From positions 1 to 32,711 of the forward strand of contig JAISYZ010000121.1 in assembly GCA_031269545.1 (NCBI GenBank): 32,711 nt of DNA, in the 5' to 3' direction. The DNA comes from Prevotellaceae bacterium (lineage in GTDB: Bacteria; Bacteroidota; Bacteroidia; Bacteroidales; UBA932). Position 1 is the first letter of the stretch; every line of letters begins with the position of its first letter. The notes under the pieces were generated by a model. The model saw only the letters and a program-made list of their open reading frames with translations. It was not told the DNA's origin and ran no database searches. The translations under genes were made by a program, and so were the position numbers. Shown here one piece after another: positions 17,116 through 25,359 of this stretch.

Positions 17116-19011
17116 ATGAAGAAAATTTTATTATTATCATGCGCTTTGTGCCTTGCCCTGTTTGCTAATGCGCAACCTGCAAATCCCGACTGGTCGTTTC
17201 CACTGGAAGGAAAGCCGACTAAAATTTTTGTACACAATTTTACAGGTATTCCGATAGTAGAAACATCCACATTTTATTACGGAGTAAACTACATCGAAGG
17301 TAATATATTGTGGAAAGTTGAAAAAGATGTTTTAAACGAGAAATTAAAAAACACGACGCAAACGCTGGATGCACTTGGCGTTACAAATAATGCAAGCAGT
17401 CAGGTTGACGAATCGTTTGAAGAAATTCCGTTTACGCCTTTCGCTTCAATCAACGATATGTTTGTTGATATTGAAACAGGAAAAATACTGTTTGGCGCCG
17501 ATACCGTCACAAAGTATTCGAGCATTTTGGAAACAAATACTATTCCTGAAATCTTTGTACTTCTTGTAAAAACAATATCCGGACGTGTAATAAAATTGCA
17601 TTGTGTAGATTTGGAAACAAGAGAACTTGTTTGGACTAAAGTATTGGGAAAAGAAAGTGTTCTTAAAAGCATAAGCAAACACACATCTTTAAGTTTGTTA
17701 GGCTCGGCTAATGCTTTTGATCCCAAAGCAACCTCATCAAATGATATTGTTTATAAATACAACAAGACATTGATTTTGATAAACAGCAAAGATGGCAGCA
17801 GCATTTGGGAAAACGAATGTAATCCCGGCACTTTCTTTTTAGACGACAAAGAAGAACATTTAATGATTGTCGAACAAAGCGGAGGATTGCTGTCAACGGC
17901 TTCTTTCGGCAAAAAGGTTATGGCTCTTGATTTGAAAACAGGAAAAGATTTGTGGAAAAAACCCGTAGAAATTGAAGGTAATTTTAGAAAACAAATCCAA
18001 ATTGATGCCGAAAGTGTTTTGATAGCTGGCAAAGATGGTTTCAATATTTATAAATATGCAACAGGCGAAAAACTGTGGAAAAAAGATTATGAAGCCAAAA
18101 ACCTGAAAGATGTAACAGTCGAAGACGAAGGATATGAAGTTTTTTATGGAAAAAAAACAATGCTGGTTGACAATGTGTCGGGAAAAAACATCTGGAAAAA
18201 ACCTTTTGAAATGGATTTGGACGACGAAGATGATGATGTGGTTAAAAAAGAATATGAAAAAGGTTATTTGCTTTTAAGCGCCGAATTTGCAAGATTTGTT
18301 GATAAGGTAAAAGGAAAATTAATCTGGTATATCTCCGTTGATAAAACAGCAAAAATTGCATTTGATGAAAGAAACAGAAAAATTGCAATACTCGATGGAA
18401 AAAAATTCTATTTATTTAATCCCGATGAACATGTTAAACGACCTGAAAAAACAAAATTAGATATCGAAAAATCTGAAGAAATATATCTTTTTGAAACACG
18501 CGACAAAGGCTATTTTGTGCAAGGAATGAATGAATATTTTTTTGTGGATGGCAAAGGAACTATGCAATCGCACAAATATTATAAACAGTTGGCAACCAAT
18601 AGGATGGAAAGAGCCTTGCTCAATATTGGCGGTATTGTAGCAGGAGTAATGTCAACAGAAGTAACCGTTTCGGGCGAAGGCGGCAACAGCTCAACATTTG
18701 GTCTGTTGACAAGTAATACGAAACAGTATGCAGCAGGTTCGAAGTCAATGTTGGATGTTGCAAAAAGACTTAAAGCAAATGCCAAATTACGCAATGCATC
18801 GAAAACGACTAACGATTTTGCCTATTTCATATCGGGCGAAAAGAAAGATGGACAGGATTTTCTGTCGCTGGTGAAAGTTGACAAAAACACAGGCGACGAA
18901 ATAAAATCGTACAACATGGGAAACAATCGTAAGATTATTTACGAACTTGCGCCCAATATAAATATGGCATTTGTTATTATAGATGGACAACTTACTGCAT
19001 ATAATTTGTAA
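17116..19011 (+). CDS. Exported PQQ-like beta-propeller repeat protein
   Basis: A 631-residue protein with a clear signal peptide (MKKILLLSCALCLALFANAQ). A series of blades follows, each carrying the [GD]xxx[IL]W motif typical of PQQ/BamB-like propellers: GNILWKVEKD, RELVWTKVLG, GSSIWENE, GKDLWKKPVE, GEKLWKKDYE, GKNIWKKPFE and GKLIWYISVD. It probably acts in the periplasm or at the envelope as a scaffold or ligand-binding protein. There is no sign of a dehydrogenase active site, so PQQ-dependent catalysis should not be assumed. The C-terminal 150 residues (GGIVAGVMSTEVTVSGEGGN onward) do not show the blade motif. It stands alone, with its own -7 box and a terminator downstream. Confidence 0.8.
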   Translation: MKKILLLSCALCLALFANAQPANPDWSFPLEGKPTKIFVHNFTGIPIVETSTFYYGVNYIEGNILWKVEKDVLNEKLKNTTQTLDALGVTNNASSQVDESFEEIPFTPFASINDMFVDIETGKILFGADTVTKYSSILETNTIPEIFVLLVKTISGRVIKLHCVDLETRELVWTKVLGKESVLKSISKHTSLSLLGSANAFDPKATSSNDIVYKYNKTLILINSKDGSSIWENECNPGTFFLDDKEEHLMIVEQSGGLLSTASFGKKVMALDLKTGKDLWKKPVEIEGNFRKQIQIDAESVLIAGKDGFNIYKYATGEKLWKKDYEAKNLKDVTVEDEGYEVFYGKKTMLVDNVSGKNIWKKPFEMDLDDEDDDVVKKEYEKGYLLLSAEFARFVDKVKGKLIWYISVDKTAKIAFDERNRKIAILDGKKFYLFNPDEHVKRPEKTKLDIEKSEEIYLFETRDKGYFVQGMNEYFFVDGKGTMQSHKYYKQLATNRMERALLNIGGIVAGVMSTEVTVSGEGGNSSTFGLLTSNTKQYAAGSKSMLDVAKRLKANAKLRNASKTTNDFAYFISGEKKDGQDFLSLVKVDKNTGDEIKSYNMGNNRKIIYELAPNINMAFVIIDGQLTAYNL

Positions 19012-19030
19012 TATTTACAAAATCTTATTA

Positions 19031-19070
19031 AAAAAAGGCTGTTTTCAAAAGCGAAACAGTCTTTTTATTT
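19031..19070. terminator. Bidirectional intrinsic terminator between convergent genes
   Basis: AAAAAGGCTGTTTTC and GAAACAGTCTTTTT pair around an AAAAGC loop, with A and T runs on both sides. It would therefore terminate the propeller gene on the + strand and lpdA on the - strand. It lies 20 bp after the propeller stop codon, in the 208-bp convergent gap. Confidence 0.75.
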
Positions 19071-19219
19071 TTCAATTTGGCTGAACTGTAATTTTTTTGA
19101 TTTGTATGATTTAATGATTATCATGTCATTACAAAAGTGTCAGCATTAGACAATTATGACGAAAAAATTTACAATTTTAATAAATTAGTATATCATTGCT
19201 TCTTACATTTTATTCTCAT

Positions 19220-20608
19220 TTATATATTCACAGATTCACCGTAAGCGGCGGCGGCGGCTTCCATAATTGCCTCGCTTATTGTAGGATGCGGATGAATTGA
19301 TTTGATAATATCATGTCCTTTCGCTCCAAGATTTATCGCTGTTACAAGTCCTGCAATTATTTCGGTAACATTAGCGCCGATACAGTGCGCTCCTATAAGA
19401 TTATCGGTTGCAGCGTCGAATATCAGTTTTATAAAACCATCGCGTTCGCCTGTTGCTGTTGCCTTGCCTGAGGCTGTGAATGGAAATTTTCCTGTCTTAA
19501 CTTGATAACCTTCGGCAACAGCGCGTTTTTCAGTCAGTCCTGCTGATGCAATTTCGGGCGAAGTGTAAATACATGCAGGAATATTTTTGTAATTTACAGG
19601 TTTGACATCCTTTTTTGCGATTTTTTCAACGCATGTTACTGCTTCAGCCGAAGCAACGTGAGCCAAAGCAGGAGTTGCAATAACATCGCCAATGGCGTAA
19701 ATACCTTCAACATTTGTTCGATAAAATTCATCGGTTTTTATTTTTCCTTTTTCGATTACTATTCCTGCTTTTTCGAGATTTAAACCTTCGATATTAGGTG
19801 TAATTCCTGCTGCTGACAAAACTGTTTCCGCTTCAACCGTTTCGATTCCTTTCTTCGTTTTTATTGTTATTTTGCACATATCGCCGACTGTGTCAACACT
19901 TTCGACCGATGAATCGGTCATTATTTTGATTCCGTTTTTGCGGAATGTACGGCTCAAATGCGCCGAAATATCTTCATCTTCGTTAGGCACAATTGCAGGA
20001 AGAAATTCTACCAGCGTAATCTGTGTTCCAATTGCATTATAAAAATAAGCAAGTTCGCTGCCGATTGCTCCCGAACCTATAATCAGCATTGACTTCGGTT
20101 GCCGTGCAAGCGTCAATGCCTGACGGTAGCCGATTATTTTTTCTCCGTCAATCAATGCATTTGCAAGCGAACGCGAACGCGCTCCTGTTGCAATTATTAT
20201 ATGCTTTGCCGAAAATTTTTGTTTTTCATCATTACCGTCAATTTCGATTGCATTTGCAGAACAAAACGAAGCAAAACCTTTGATTATGTCAACATTATTT
20301 TTTTTGAGAAGAAATTCTATGCCCTTGCTCATCGTTGCCGAAATATTGCGACTGCGCGAAATAATCTTTTCAAAATCTATTTGCGCACTGCACGAAATTC
20401 CATAATCGGCGGCATGTTTTGCGTATTGCGCAACCTGTGCGCTTTTGAGCAGGGCTTTTGTAGGAATACATCCCCAATTCAAACATATTCCTCCAAGCAA
20501 ATCGCTTTCGACAACGGCAACTTTCATTCCGAGTTGCGATGCGCGAATTGCAGCAACATATCCGCCTGGACCGCTTCCTATAACTATAGTATCATAATTT
20601 GTATTCAT
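19220..20608 (-). CDS. lpdA: Dihydrolipoyl dehydrogenase (E3)
   Basis: This flavoprotein reoxidises dihydrolipoamide in 2-oxoacid dehydrogenase complexes and/or the glycine cleavage system using NAD+. It has 462 residues, typical for E3. Key features are the FAD-binding GSGPGGY at 11-17, the redox-active disulfide GGICLNWGCIPTKAL (C42, C47), and the NAD-binding IGSGAIGSELAYF near 175. The second FAD motif is GIYAIGDV, and the dimer-interface active base is HPHPTISE (H441 with E446). No complex components lie beside it. A TAATTTTG box at 20636-20643 on the minus strand, 28 bp upstream of the ATG, is a likely -7 element. Confidence 0.95.
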   Translation of the reverse strand: MNTNYDTIVIGSGPGGYVAAIRASQLGMKVAVVESDLLGGICLNWGCIPTKALLKSAQVAQYAKHAADYGISCSAQIDFEKIISRSRNISATMSKGIEFLLKKNNVDIIKGFASFCSANAIEIDGNDEKQKFSAKHIIIATGARSRSLANALIDGEKIIGYRQALTLARQPKSMLIIGSGAIGSELAYFYNAIGTQITLVEFLPAIVPNEDEDISAHLSRTFRKNGIKIMTDSSVESVDTVGDMCKITIKTKKGIETVEAETVLSAAGITPNIEGLNLEKAGIVIEKGKIKTDEFYRTNVEGIYAIGDVIATPALAHVASAEAVTCVEKIAKKDVKPVNYKNIPACIYTSPEIASAGLTEKRAVAEGYQVKTGKFPFTASGKATATGERDGFIKLIFDAATDNLIGAHCIGANVTEIIAGLVTAINLGAKGHDIIKSIHPHPTISEAIMEAAAAAYGESVNI

Positions 20609-20635
20609 AACTTACAATATAAATTTATCGCACGA

Positions 20636-20643
20636 CAAAATTA
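20636..20643 (-). promoter_or_regulatory. -7 box of lpdA
   Basis: TAATTTTG on the minus strand fits TAnnTTTG and is 28 bp before the lpdA ATG. No exact TTTG is seen at the -33 spacing. Confidence 0.45.
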
Positions 20644-20751
20644 GTAAATTAATTAAAAATAAACAATAAAACTTGTTTTGCATTCTGTCATGTACAGAAA
20701 AGTTTTCTCCTTGAAAAGCACTTTCCAAATACAAAAATTAATAACCAGACA

Positions 20752-20792
20752 TTTTAAACCTGACAGGTTGTAGAAACCTGTTAGGTTTAAAA
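20752..20792. repeat. Long inverted repeat of the AACCTGACAGGTT family
   Basis: TTTTAAACCTGACAGGTT pairs with AACCTGTTAGGTTTAAAA over 18 positions with one G-T pair, around a five-base loop. Each arm is itself nearly palindromic. It belongs to the same family as copies at about 127, 288-320, 16917 and 21158-21190. Confidence 0.75.
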
Positions 20793-20816
20793 CTTCTTAT
20801 AAATCATTAGATAGAT

Positions 20817-20850
20817 AATTGTAAATAAAAATGTCCCGTCAGGGACAAAA
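20817..20850. repeat. GTCCCGTCAGGGAC palindrome repeat, copy 1
   Basis: A 34-bp segment centred on the palindrome TGTCCCGTCAGGGACA is repeated at 21115-21148 with a single difference. A related core also occurs near 340. It is a short dispersed hairpin module in non-coding DNA. Confidence 0.75.
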
Positions 20851-20932
20851 TGTCGGTAGAAACAGAATAACCGCTGATATTTTCGCGCGAAGCAATCCAT
20901 TTTGTTTATATTTGTTTTTCATTGTTTATTTT

Positions 20933-21017
20933 TCTGGATTGCTTCGTCGCTGCGCTCCTCGCAATGACGACAAGGATTAGAGCGTCATTGCGAACCCGCA
21001 GGGTGAAGCAATCCAGA
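20933..21017. repeat. Inverted repeat, GTCATTGCGA...GAAGCAATCCAGA module, inward arrangement
   Basis: TCTGGATTGCTTC ... TCGCAATGAC (20933-20968) and its inverted partner GTCATTGCGA ... GAAGCAATCCAGA (20984-21017) form an 85-bp imperfect palindrome. In this copy the GTCATTGCGA ends face each other, whereas at 187-276 the GAAGCAATCC ends do. The middles differ (CTGCGC-type and CCCGCAGGG-type). A further fragment, GAAGCAATCCA, lies at about 20889-20899. Confidence 0.75.
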
Positions 21018-21114
21018 AAATTATTTAGTTGCTATTTAAAAATAATATAACTTATTTATTAACAAACAATTATAAATGAAAATATTTTTACAAAATCATT
21101 AAACCAAGCAAAAT

Positions 21115-21148
21115 AATTGTCAATAAAAATGTCCCGTCAGGGACAAAA
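21115..21148. repeat. GTCCCGTCAGGGAC palindrome repeat, copy 2
   Basis: Second copy of the 34-bp module described at 20817-20850, differing at one base. It lies 94 bp downstream of the receptor gene stop, reading on the minus strand. Confidence 0.75.
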
Positions 21149-21157
21149 AGCATCATC

Positions 21158-21190
21158 AAACCTAACAGGTTTTCGAAACCTGTTAGGTTT
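21158..21190. repeat. Perfect 15-bp inverted repeat downstream of the receptor gene
   Basis: AAACCTAACAGGTTT and AAACCTGTTAGGTTT are exact reverse complements separated by TCG. The stem lies 52 bp beyond the stop of the outer-membrane receptor gene and could double as its transcription terminator on the minus strand, though no T run directly follows. The sequence family is shared with other spacers in this window. Confidence 0.75.
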
Positions 21191-21241
21191 AAAATGTCTG
21201 TTTATTAATTTTCCGTATCTGAAAATCTTGCTTTTGAAAAT

Positions 21242-23596
21242 TTAGTTTCTTTTTTCTGCTTTTGCTGCCGCTTTGTTGCTGTTTATTATTCCGCTGTCAC
21301 TTTTCACATTAGAACGGGTAGAAACATCCGACACGGGATTGCGCCCGTAATTAAACCGATATGATAGGCCAAACTGAACCAATCTATGAGTAGTATTACT
21401 ATATGTCCAGTTTGAATACGGCGCAATATTTGAATAATTTACTGTTCCTTGCTTGGTATAATTTGAAAAGGGGTTATAACAGGCTAAAGATGTTGTAAGA
21501 CTTCCGTTGAACCAAGTACGTAGTAATGTAAAAACCATACCTCGTCCGCTTGTCCACAGATTCTCACCGTAAAAATCGTTATTGTGATTCCAAATCATTG
21601 CATCTAATCTCCATCCTGCCATGTTTAATGTGCCCGTCAGTCTGTTGTACCACTTACCGTAATAGTGTTTATATGTTTCACCCTTATTTATAAATCGGTT
21701 AAATCCCAAAGTATAAGAAAATTCAATAAATCCAAATAACTCTGTAGATATTTCACATTCATTGTAAAATGCATGATTGTATTTCATATTGACAGGTATT
21801 CTTACAAACTTATTATTTTCAATAAAAGTTTCTTCTACTATATACTTGGGATTGTATAAATGTTCAAATGTAAAAGTTACATCCCAGTTTAATACACTGA
21901 AATATCCTGTTAACGTCTGGTCTATAGAATTTCCTGTTTTCAACAGGGGATTGCCTCTGCGGCTTTGCAAATCATCAATACTCTGAACAGAATTACTCAT
22001 ATCCGACAGGCTTGGGCGATGCTGTGCGTAAATTATTCTGTAGTCAATCCACATATCATCCTTAATTTGGTATGCAACTCTCAATAAGGGAGCAAATTCG
22101 TATCTTGTATATTTGTTTTCATTTTTTTGAGAAACACGGTTAAGGCGGGCAAGCAAACGCGCATGATACGACAGTTTGCCTGATCTTCCACTATATTGAA
22201 TATATGATGCAGCCAATAAGGTATTAATGTCTGTTGTGCTGTTATCCGTTCCTGAATAAATGTTATCAATATTTTTGTGTGTAAAGATTATTCCTGCAAG
22301 TATTCTGTCGGTTTTATTCACGTTTGCAGAGTAGTCGGTACGGAATAGCGTTGCATAGGACTTGCCGTTAACCGTTGACTGTATATTTGAAATATCCAAT
22401 ATGTTATTATATTCTCTATATGAATTTTGCATTAATGTTTCATTGAAAATATTGTATGCTTTTATTTCTACGTTTTGCTTTTCGTTTATGTCTTTCCTGT
22501 AAAAGATTTCATTGTATAGCTGTTTGGCATTAGCGCTTTTATTTATTTCCCGCATTGTTGTATCTGTTCGTATGCCAAAATTATATAAATTTGATATAAT
22601 ATCATCATTTGGCGTTTTATTGTATGTGTACTGCGATTTTATATAAAATAAAGTATTTTGCGGTTTATTGTAAACATAAGACAAAGCAATATTGTGTCCG
22701 TATCCTTTTCCCAAAACATCCAAGGGTTTCTCATACCGCTGCAATACAGAACCATCGCTGAAATTAAACTGTTCGTCAGTTATATCAAAATTTCTTGTGT
22801 CTTTTTCAGTATGAAAATTGTAATCAATACCAAATTCCGAATTTTTATGATTTGCCTTCAACATTATTCCGCCACTAAACATATTTCTGTTTAATGATTT
22901 ATTGGCATTTACATTTCCGGTAATTCCTGATTCAAACCGTTTAACAACATAATTAAGAACTAAACCTGCGCCTGTGTATTTTGCATCCGGATGATCAATA
23001 TATTCAATATATAAAATATCCTTGGATGCCAGTGAAAGTATCTGTTCTGTGGTAGCAGGTACATCATTAATATACAGTTTCAAATCTCCGTTGCGTCCCC
23101 AATATGTAATACTGTTGCTTGCAGGAACAACAGTCAGTTTGGGCAATCGCATTGAGCTTAACAATGTTATTCCATCGCCTGTTAATTCTTTTTGTTTTTG
23201 TGTAGGATAGACAATTCTTCTATCATCAAACATTTTGGTAGTACGCGCTTTTACTTCGGCGGTTTGAAGTTCGATGGAGGCTTTGAATAAAACAATATTG
23301 CCCAAGTCAATATCTTTTGTCGGTTTTTCAAAATCAAATTCCTGAGTCTCGTAACCAACAAATGATATTGAAAGTTTATAATTTTCGCCGACAATAAGGT
23401 TTTGCAATATAAATTCTCCTCTTATGTCGGTTTCCACACCTGTAACAATCTCGCTGTTTGCGTTTTGCAAGACAATATTTGCCGAAGCCACAGGAATTGA
23501 ATCTTCACTTGTAACAATTCCTTTTACAGTTAAATTTTGTGCAAAGGCAGCAGTTACAATCAACTGCAAAATACTCATTATTATTATTTTTTTCAT
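21242..23596 (-). CDS. Plugged outer-membrane beta-barrel protein (OMP_b-brl_3 type)
   Basis: A 784-residue exported protein: signal peptide MKKIIIMSILQLIVTAAFAQ, then a carboxypeptidase-regulatory-like beta domain at about 21-105 (VKGIVTSEDSIPVASANIVL, FVGYETQEF). A TonB-receptor-like plug at about 120-220 (GDLKLYINDVPATTEQILSL) precedes a long barrel with alternating aromatic strands. It belongs to the Bacteroidota 'outer membrane beta-barrel family' group related to TonB-dependent receptors. It is the last gene of the putative peptide operon, 70 bp after the radical SAM gene. Export, re-uptake or immunity for the peptide is inferred only from that position. No SusD-like partner is present. 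Confidence 0.8.
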   Translation of the reverse strand: MKKIIIMSILQLIVTAAFAQNLTVKGIVTSEDSIPVASANIVLQNANSEIVTGVETDIRGEFILQNLIVGENYKLSISFVGYETQEFDFEKPTKDIDLGNIVLFKASIELQTAEVKARTTKMFDDRRIVYPTQKQKELTGDGITLLSSMRLPKLTVVPASNSITYWGRNGDLKLYINDVPATTEQILSLASKDILYIEYIDHPDAKYTGAGLVLNYVVKRFESGITGNVNANKSLNRNMFSGGIMLKANHKNSEFGIDYNFHTEKDTRNFDITDEQFNFSDGSVLQRYEKPLDVLGKGYGHNIALSYVYNKPQNTLFYIKSQYTYNKTPNDDIISNLYNFGIRTDTTMREINKSANAKQLYNEIFYRKDINEKQNVEIKAYNIFNETLMQNSYREYNNILDISNIQSTVNGKSYATLFRTDYSANVNKTDRILAGIIFTHKNIDNIYSGTDNSTTDINTLLAASYIQYSGRSGKLSYHARLLARLNRVSQKNENKYTRYEFAPLLRVAYQIKDDMWIDYRIIYAQHRPSLSDMSNSVQSIDDLQSRRGNPLLKTGNSIDQTLTGYFSVLNWDVTFTFEHLYNPKYIVEETFIENNKFVRIPVNMKYNHAFYNECEISTELFGFIEFSYTLGFNRFINKGETYKHYYGKWYNRLTGTLNMAGWRLDAMIWNHNNDFYGENLWTSGRGMVFTLLRTWFNGSLTTSLACYNPFSNYTKQGTVNYSNIAPYSNWTYSNTTHRLVQFGLSYRFNYGRNPVSDVSTRSNVKSDSGIINSNKAAAKAEKRN

Positions 23597-23666
23597 ATTA
23601 TTCGTTTTTTGATAAAATTATGTTTTTTTATTTATTATTAATAGATGCAAAATTAATAAAATATAT

Positions 23667-25160
23667 TTAATAACTTATATTATACATTGATTTTGGCGCT
23701 TTCGGACAATTCACATCGGGATAATACCATTTATCATCTCCGTAGGCTTTAATTAACTCACGATAACATATTTGTTTAATGCTTCGACATTCGTCAAATT
23801 CTTTACATGATGAACAAACGCTGTCGGCAGGAATATCTTCGGGACGAATGTTAAAAAGAGACAGTGCTTTTTCGGAATTCCATATTTCTTCGAGGCTTTG
23901 AGTCAGTACATTTCCTATAATAAAATGAGGATGCCAGTACAATTCTTCACATATTGTAACATCGCCCGTAGGCAATATGTATAAACCCGAAAAATTACCG
24001 GAACAAAGCGCCTTATTATTTATCCATTCTTTTGTCATTCTGTCTATATGTTCTTGTGTTTCCGCATTTGTAATGTTCTCTTGTATTTCTACTTTATCCA
24101 AGCCATTTATAATGTTAAAACTTGACATTTCTTTTAATTTATCAACACAATCCTGCATTTGTTTTAGATTCTTTATTTTGGCTTTATACAAATCGAAGTC
24201 TTTTAAATACATTGAAGATGAAACTATTTCAGGAAACCAATATCTGATATTATTGAATTTGCTTAAAAATTCATAAATAGAAACAATATCTTCCGTTGAA
24301 CTGTTTTTTCTGTTTATTATTGTATGAACCGTTGTAACAATTTTATATTTTTCGAGATATTCAAAAGTTTTTTGTATTCGATTTACATATTCGTCGTTTA
24401 CTCTTAATATCTGCTTCAAATGTTCGGGTATCACCGTATCCAGAGATATCTGAATATGAGGGATCTTAATATCTGCAAGATATTTTACATCATCTTCGGT
24501 TAGTGGATATTTTACGGATAATGCCGGATTATACCCGTAATCAAGATAAAGTTTTAATAAATCTTTCCACTGTTTATATAAAAAAACTTCGCCTCCTATT
24601 AAATTGAAATCCACGATTCCTATGTTTTTTGCTTCTGCAATAATTTCCTTAATTCTGTCAAAAGGAATTTTGCAATCGACAGGATAGCGTTTGTCTGCAT
24701 AGCAATAAATGCAATCGGTTGCGCATTTGTTGGTTATCATCAGGATTGCGTGGCTTGGCGTTTTATGCCTTTTTAACCTTACATCAAGATAATTATATTC
24801 AAAATCTGTTGGTTTATAGGGATTTGGTCTTTTATAGTCGCTTTTTATAATTGTATTTCGAGGGAACCCAAGCTGAATGTTTTTATATAATGGTCCTATT
24901 GCTTTATTATTTTCAATTAAAGAATCAATAAATTTTTTAATTTTTTCGCGAGATATTTGCAACTGTTCAGATGTTTTGTCTAAAATATCATCGTATTCAT
25001 CTCCGTTTACAAACGAGAGTATCATTGCATGGAAAGGATGAATAGCCGACATTACAGAGTCATCGTTTGATTCATCATCTGCTAATAATCTTTTGCCTAA
25101 TAATAATACACAACCATCATCGTTTTTTAGCATATAATTAGGATTTAGAGTAATTTTCAT
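23667..25160 (-). CDS. Radical SAM/SPASM peptide-modifying enzyme
   Basis: A 497-residue radical SAM protein. The 4Fe-4S/SAM site is C146-x3-C150-x2-C153 (KCATDCIYCYADKR), followed by the barrel with LIGGEVFLY (GGE motif). The C-terminal SPASM-like auxiliary cluster region has C386 and C404 (CSGNF...GDVTICEE), C449/C452/C458/C465 (CSSCKEFDECRSIKQIC) and C485. Residues 40-95 look like a small winged-helix, PqqD/RRE-like peptide-binding domain (YDDILDKTSEQLQISREKI). Such enzymes install crosslinks or other changes on ribosomal peptides. The neighbouring C39 exporter and tiny basic ORF support that use. An anaerobic sulfatase maturase is less likely, since no sulfatase is nearby. Confidence 0.88.
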   Translation of the reverse strand: MKITLNPNYMLKNDDGCVLLLGKRLLADDESNDDSVMSAIHPFHAMILSFVNGDEYDDILDKTSEQLQISREKIKKFIDSLIENNKAIGPLYKNIQLGFPRNTIIKSDYKRPNPYKPTDFEYNYLDVRLKRHKTPSHAILMITNKCATDCIYCYADKRYPVDCKIPFDRIKEIIAEAKNIGIVDFNLIGGEVFLYKQWKDLLKLYLDYGYNPALSVKYPLTEDDVKYLADIKIPHIQISLDTVIPEHLKQILRVNDEYVNRIQKTFEYLEKYKIVTTVHTIINRKNSSTEDIVSIYEFLSKFNNIRYWFPEIVSSSMYLKDFDLYKAKIKNLKQMQDCVDKLKEMSSFNIINGLDKVEIQENITNAETQEHIDRMTKEWINNKALCSGNFSGLYILPTGDVTICEELYWHPHFIIGNVLTQSLEEIWNSEKALSLFNIRPEDIPADSVCSSCKEFDECRSIKQICYRELIKAYGDDKWYYPDVNCPKAPKSMYNISY

Positions 25161-25201
25161 TTGTCGTTAATATTTTAAAATTAAACATGTTTTATAAAAT
25201 T

Positions 25202-25209
25202 CAAAAGTA
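25202..25209 (-). promoter_or_regulatory. Possible internal -7 box before the radical SAM gene
   Basis: TACTTTTG on the minus strand fits TAnnTTTG, 41 bp before the radical SAM ATG and directly after the CAGTCCG dyad. No TTTG is visible at the -33 position, so this may be chance. Confidence 0.35.
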
Positions 25210-25217
25210 TCGATTTG

Positions 25218-25238
25218 CAGTCCGAATACGGCGGACTG
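25218..25238. promoter_or_regulatory. CAGTCCG-N7-CGGACTG dyad, copy 1
   Basis: A perfect 7-bp inverted repeat with a 7-base loop lies between the small basic ORF and the radical SAM gene. The same dyad, with identical immediate flanks (GCAGTCCGAA and GCGGACTGTAA), occurs at 28132-28152 in front of the ABC exporter gene. It could be a shared operator or an RNA hairpin such as a processing or partial terminator site. No other copy was noticed in this window. Confidence 0.6.
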
Positions 25239-25241
25239 TAA

Positions 25242-25343
25242 CTATTTGTACGATTTTTTCGAGTTTTGTTTTAATTTCTTTATGATATTTTTCTTAAGCG
25301 ATTTTGGCGCTGTCGGTTTTTGTTTGGTTGTAATTTCGGTCAT
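25242..25343 (-). CDS. 33-residue lysine-rich small ORF, candidate precursor peptide
   Basis: A 33-codon frame starts 16 nt after the adaptor gene stop and ends just before the dyad at 25218. It begins MTEITTKQKPTAPKSL and ends KLKQNSKKSYK. Eleven residues are lysine, with one acidic residue and a Tyr-Lys end. AAGGGAA lies about 8 nt before the ATG, a better ribosome-binding site than most genes here have. The position between a C39 exporter module and a radical SAM/SPASM enzyme is where a RiPP precursor would be expected. No Gly-Gly leader cleavage motif is present, which argues against a classical C39 substrate. Alternatives are a regulatory peptide or a chance frame. Confidence 0.45.
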   Translation of the reverse strand: MTEITTKQKPTAPKSLKKNIIKKLKQNSKKSYK

Positions 25344-25359
25344 AATTTTATTTCCCTTG

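Noticed and set aside
20099..20644. 181-codon + strand frame opposite lpdA
   Set aside because: It is antisense to an enzyme with all catalytic motifs intact and shows only Cys/Phe/Arg-rich shadow translation.
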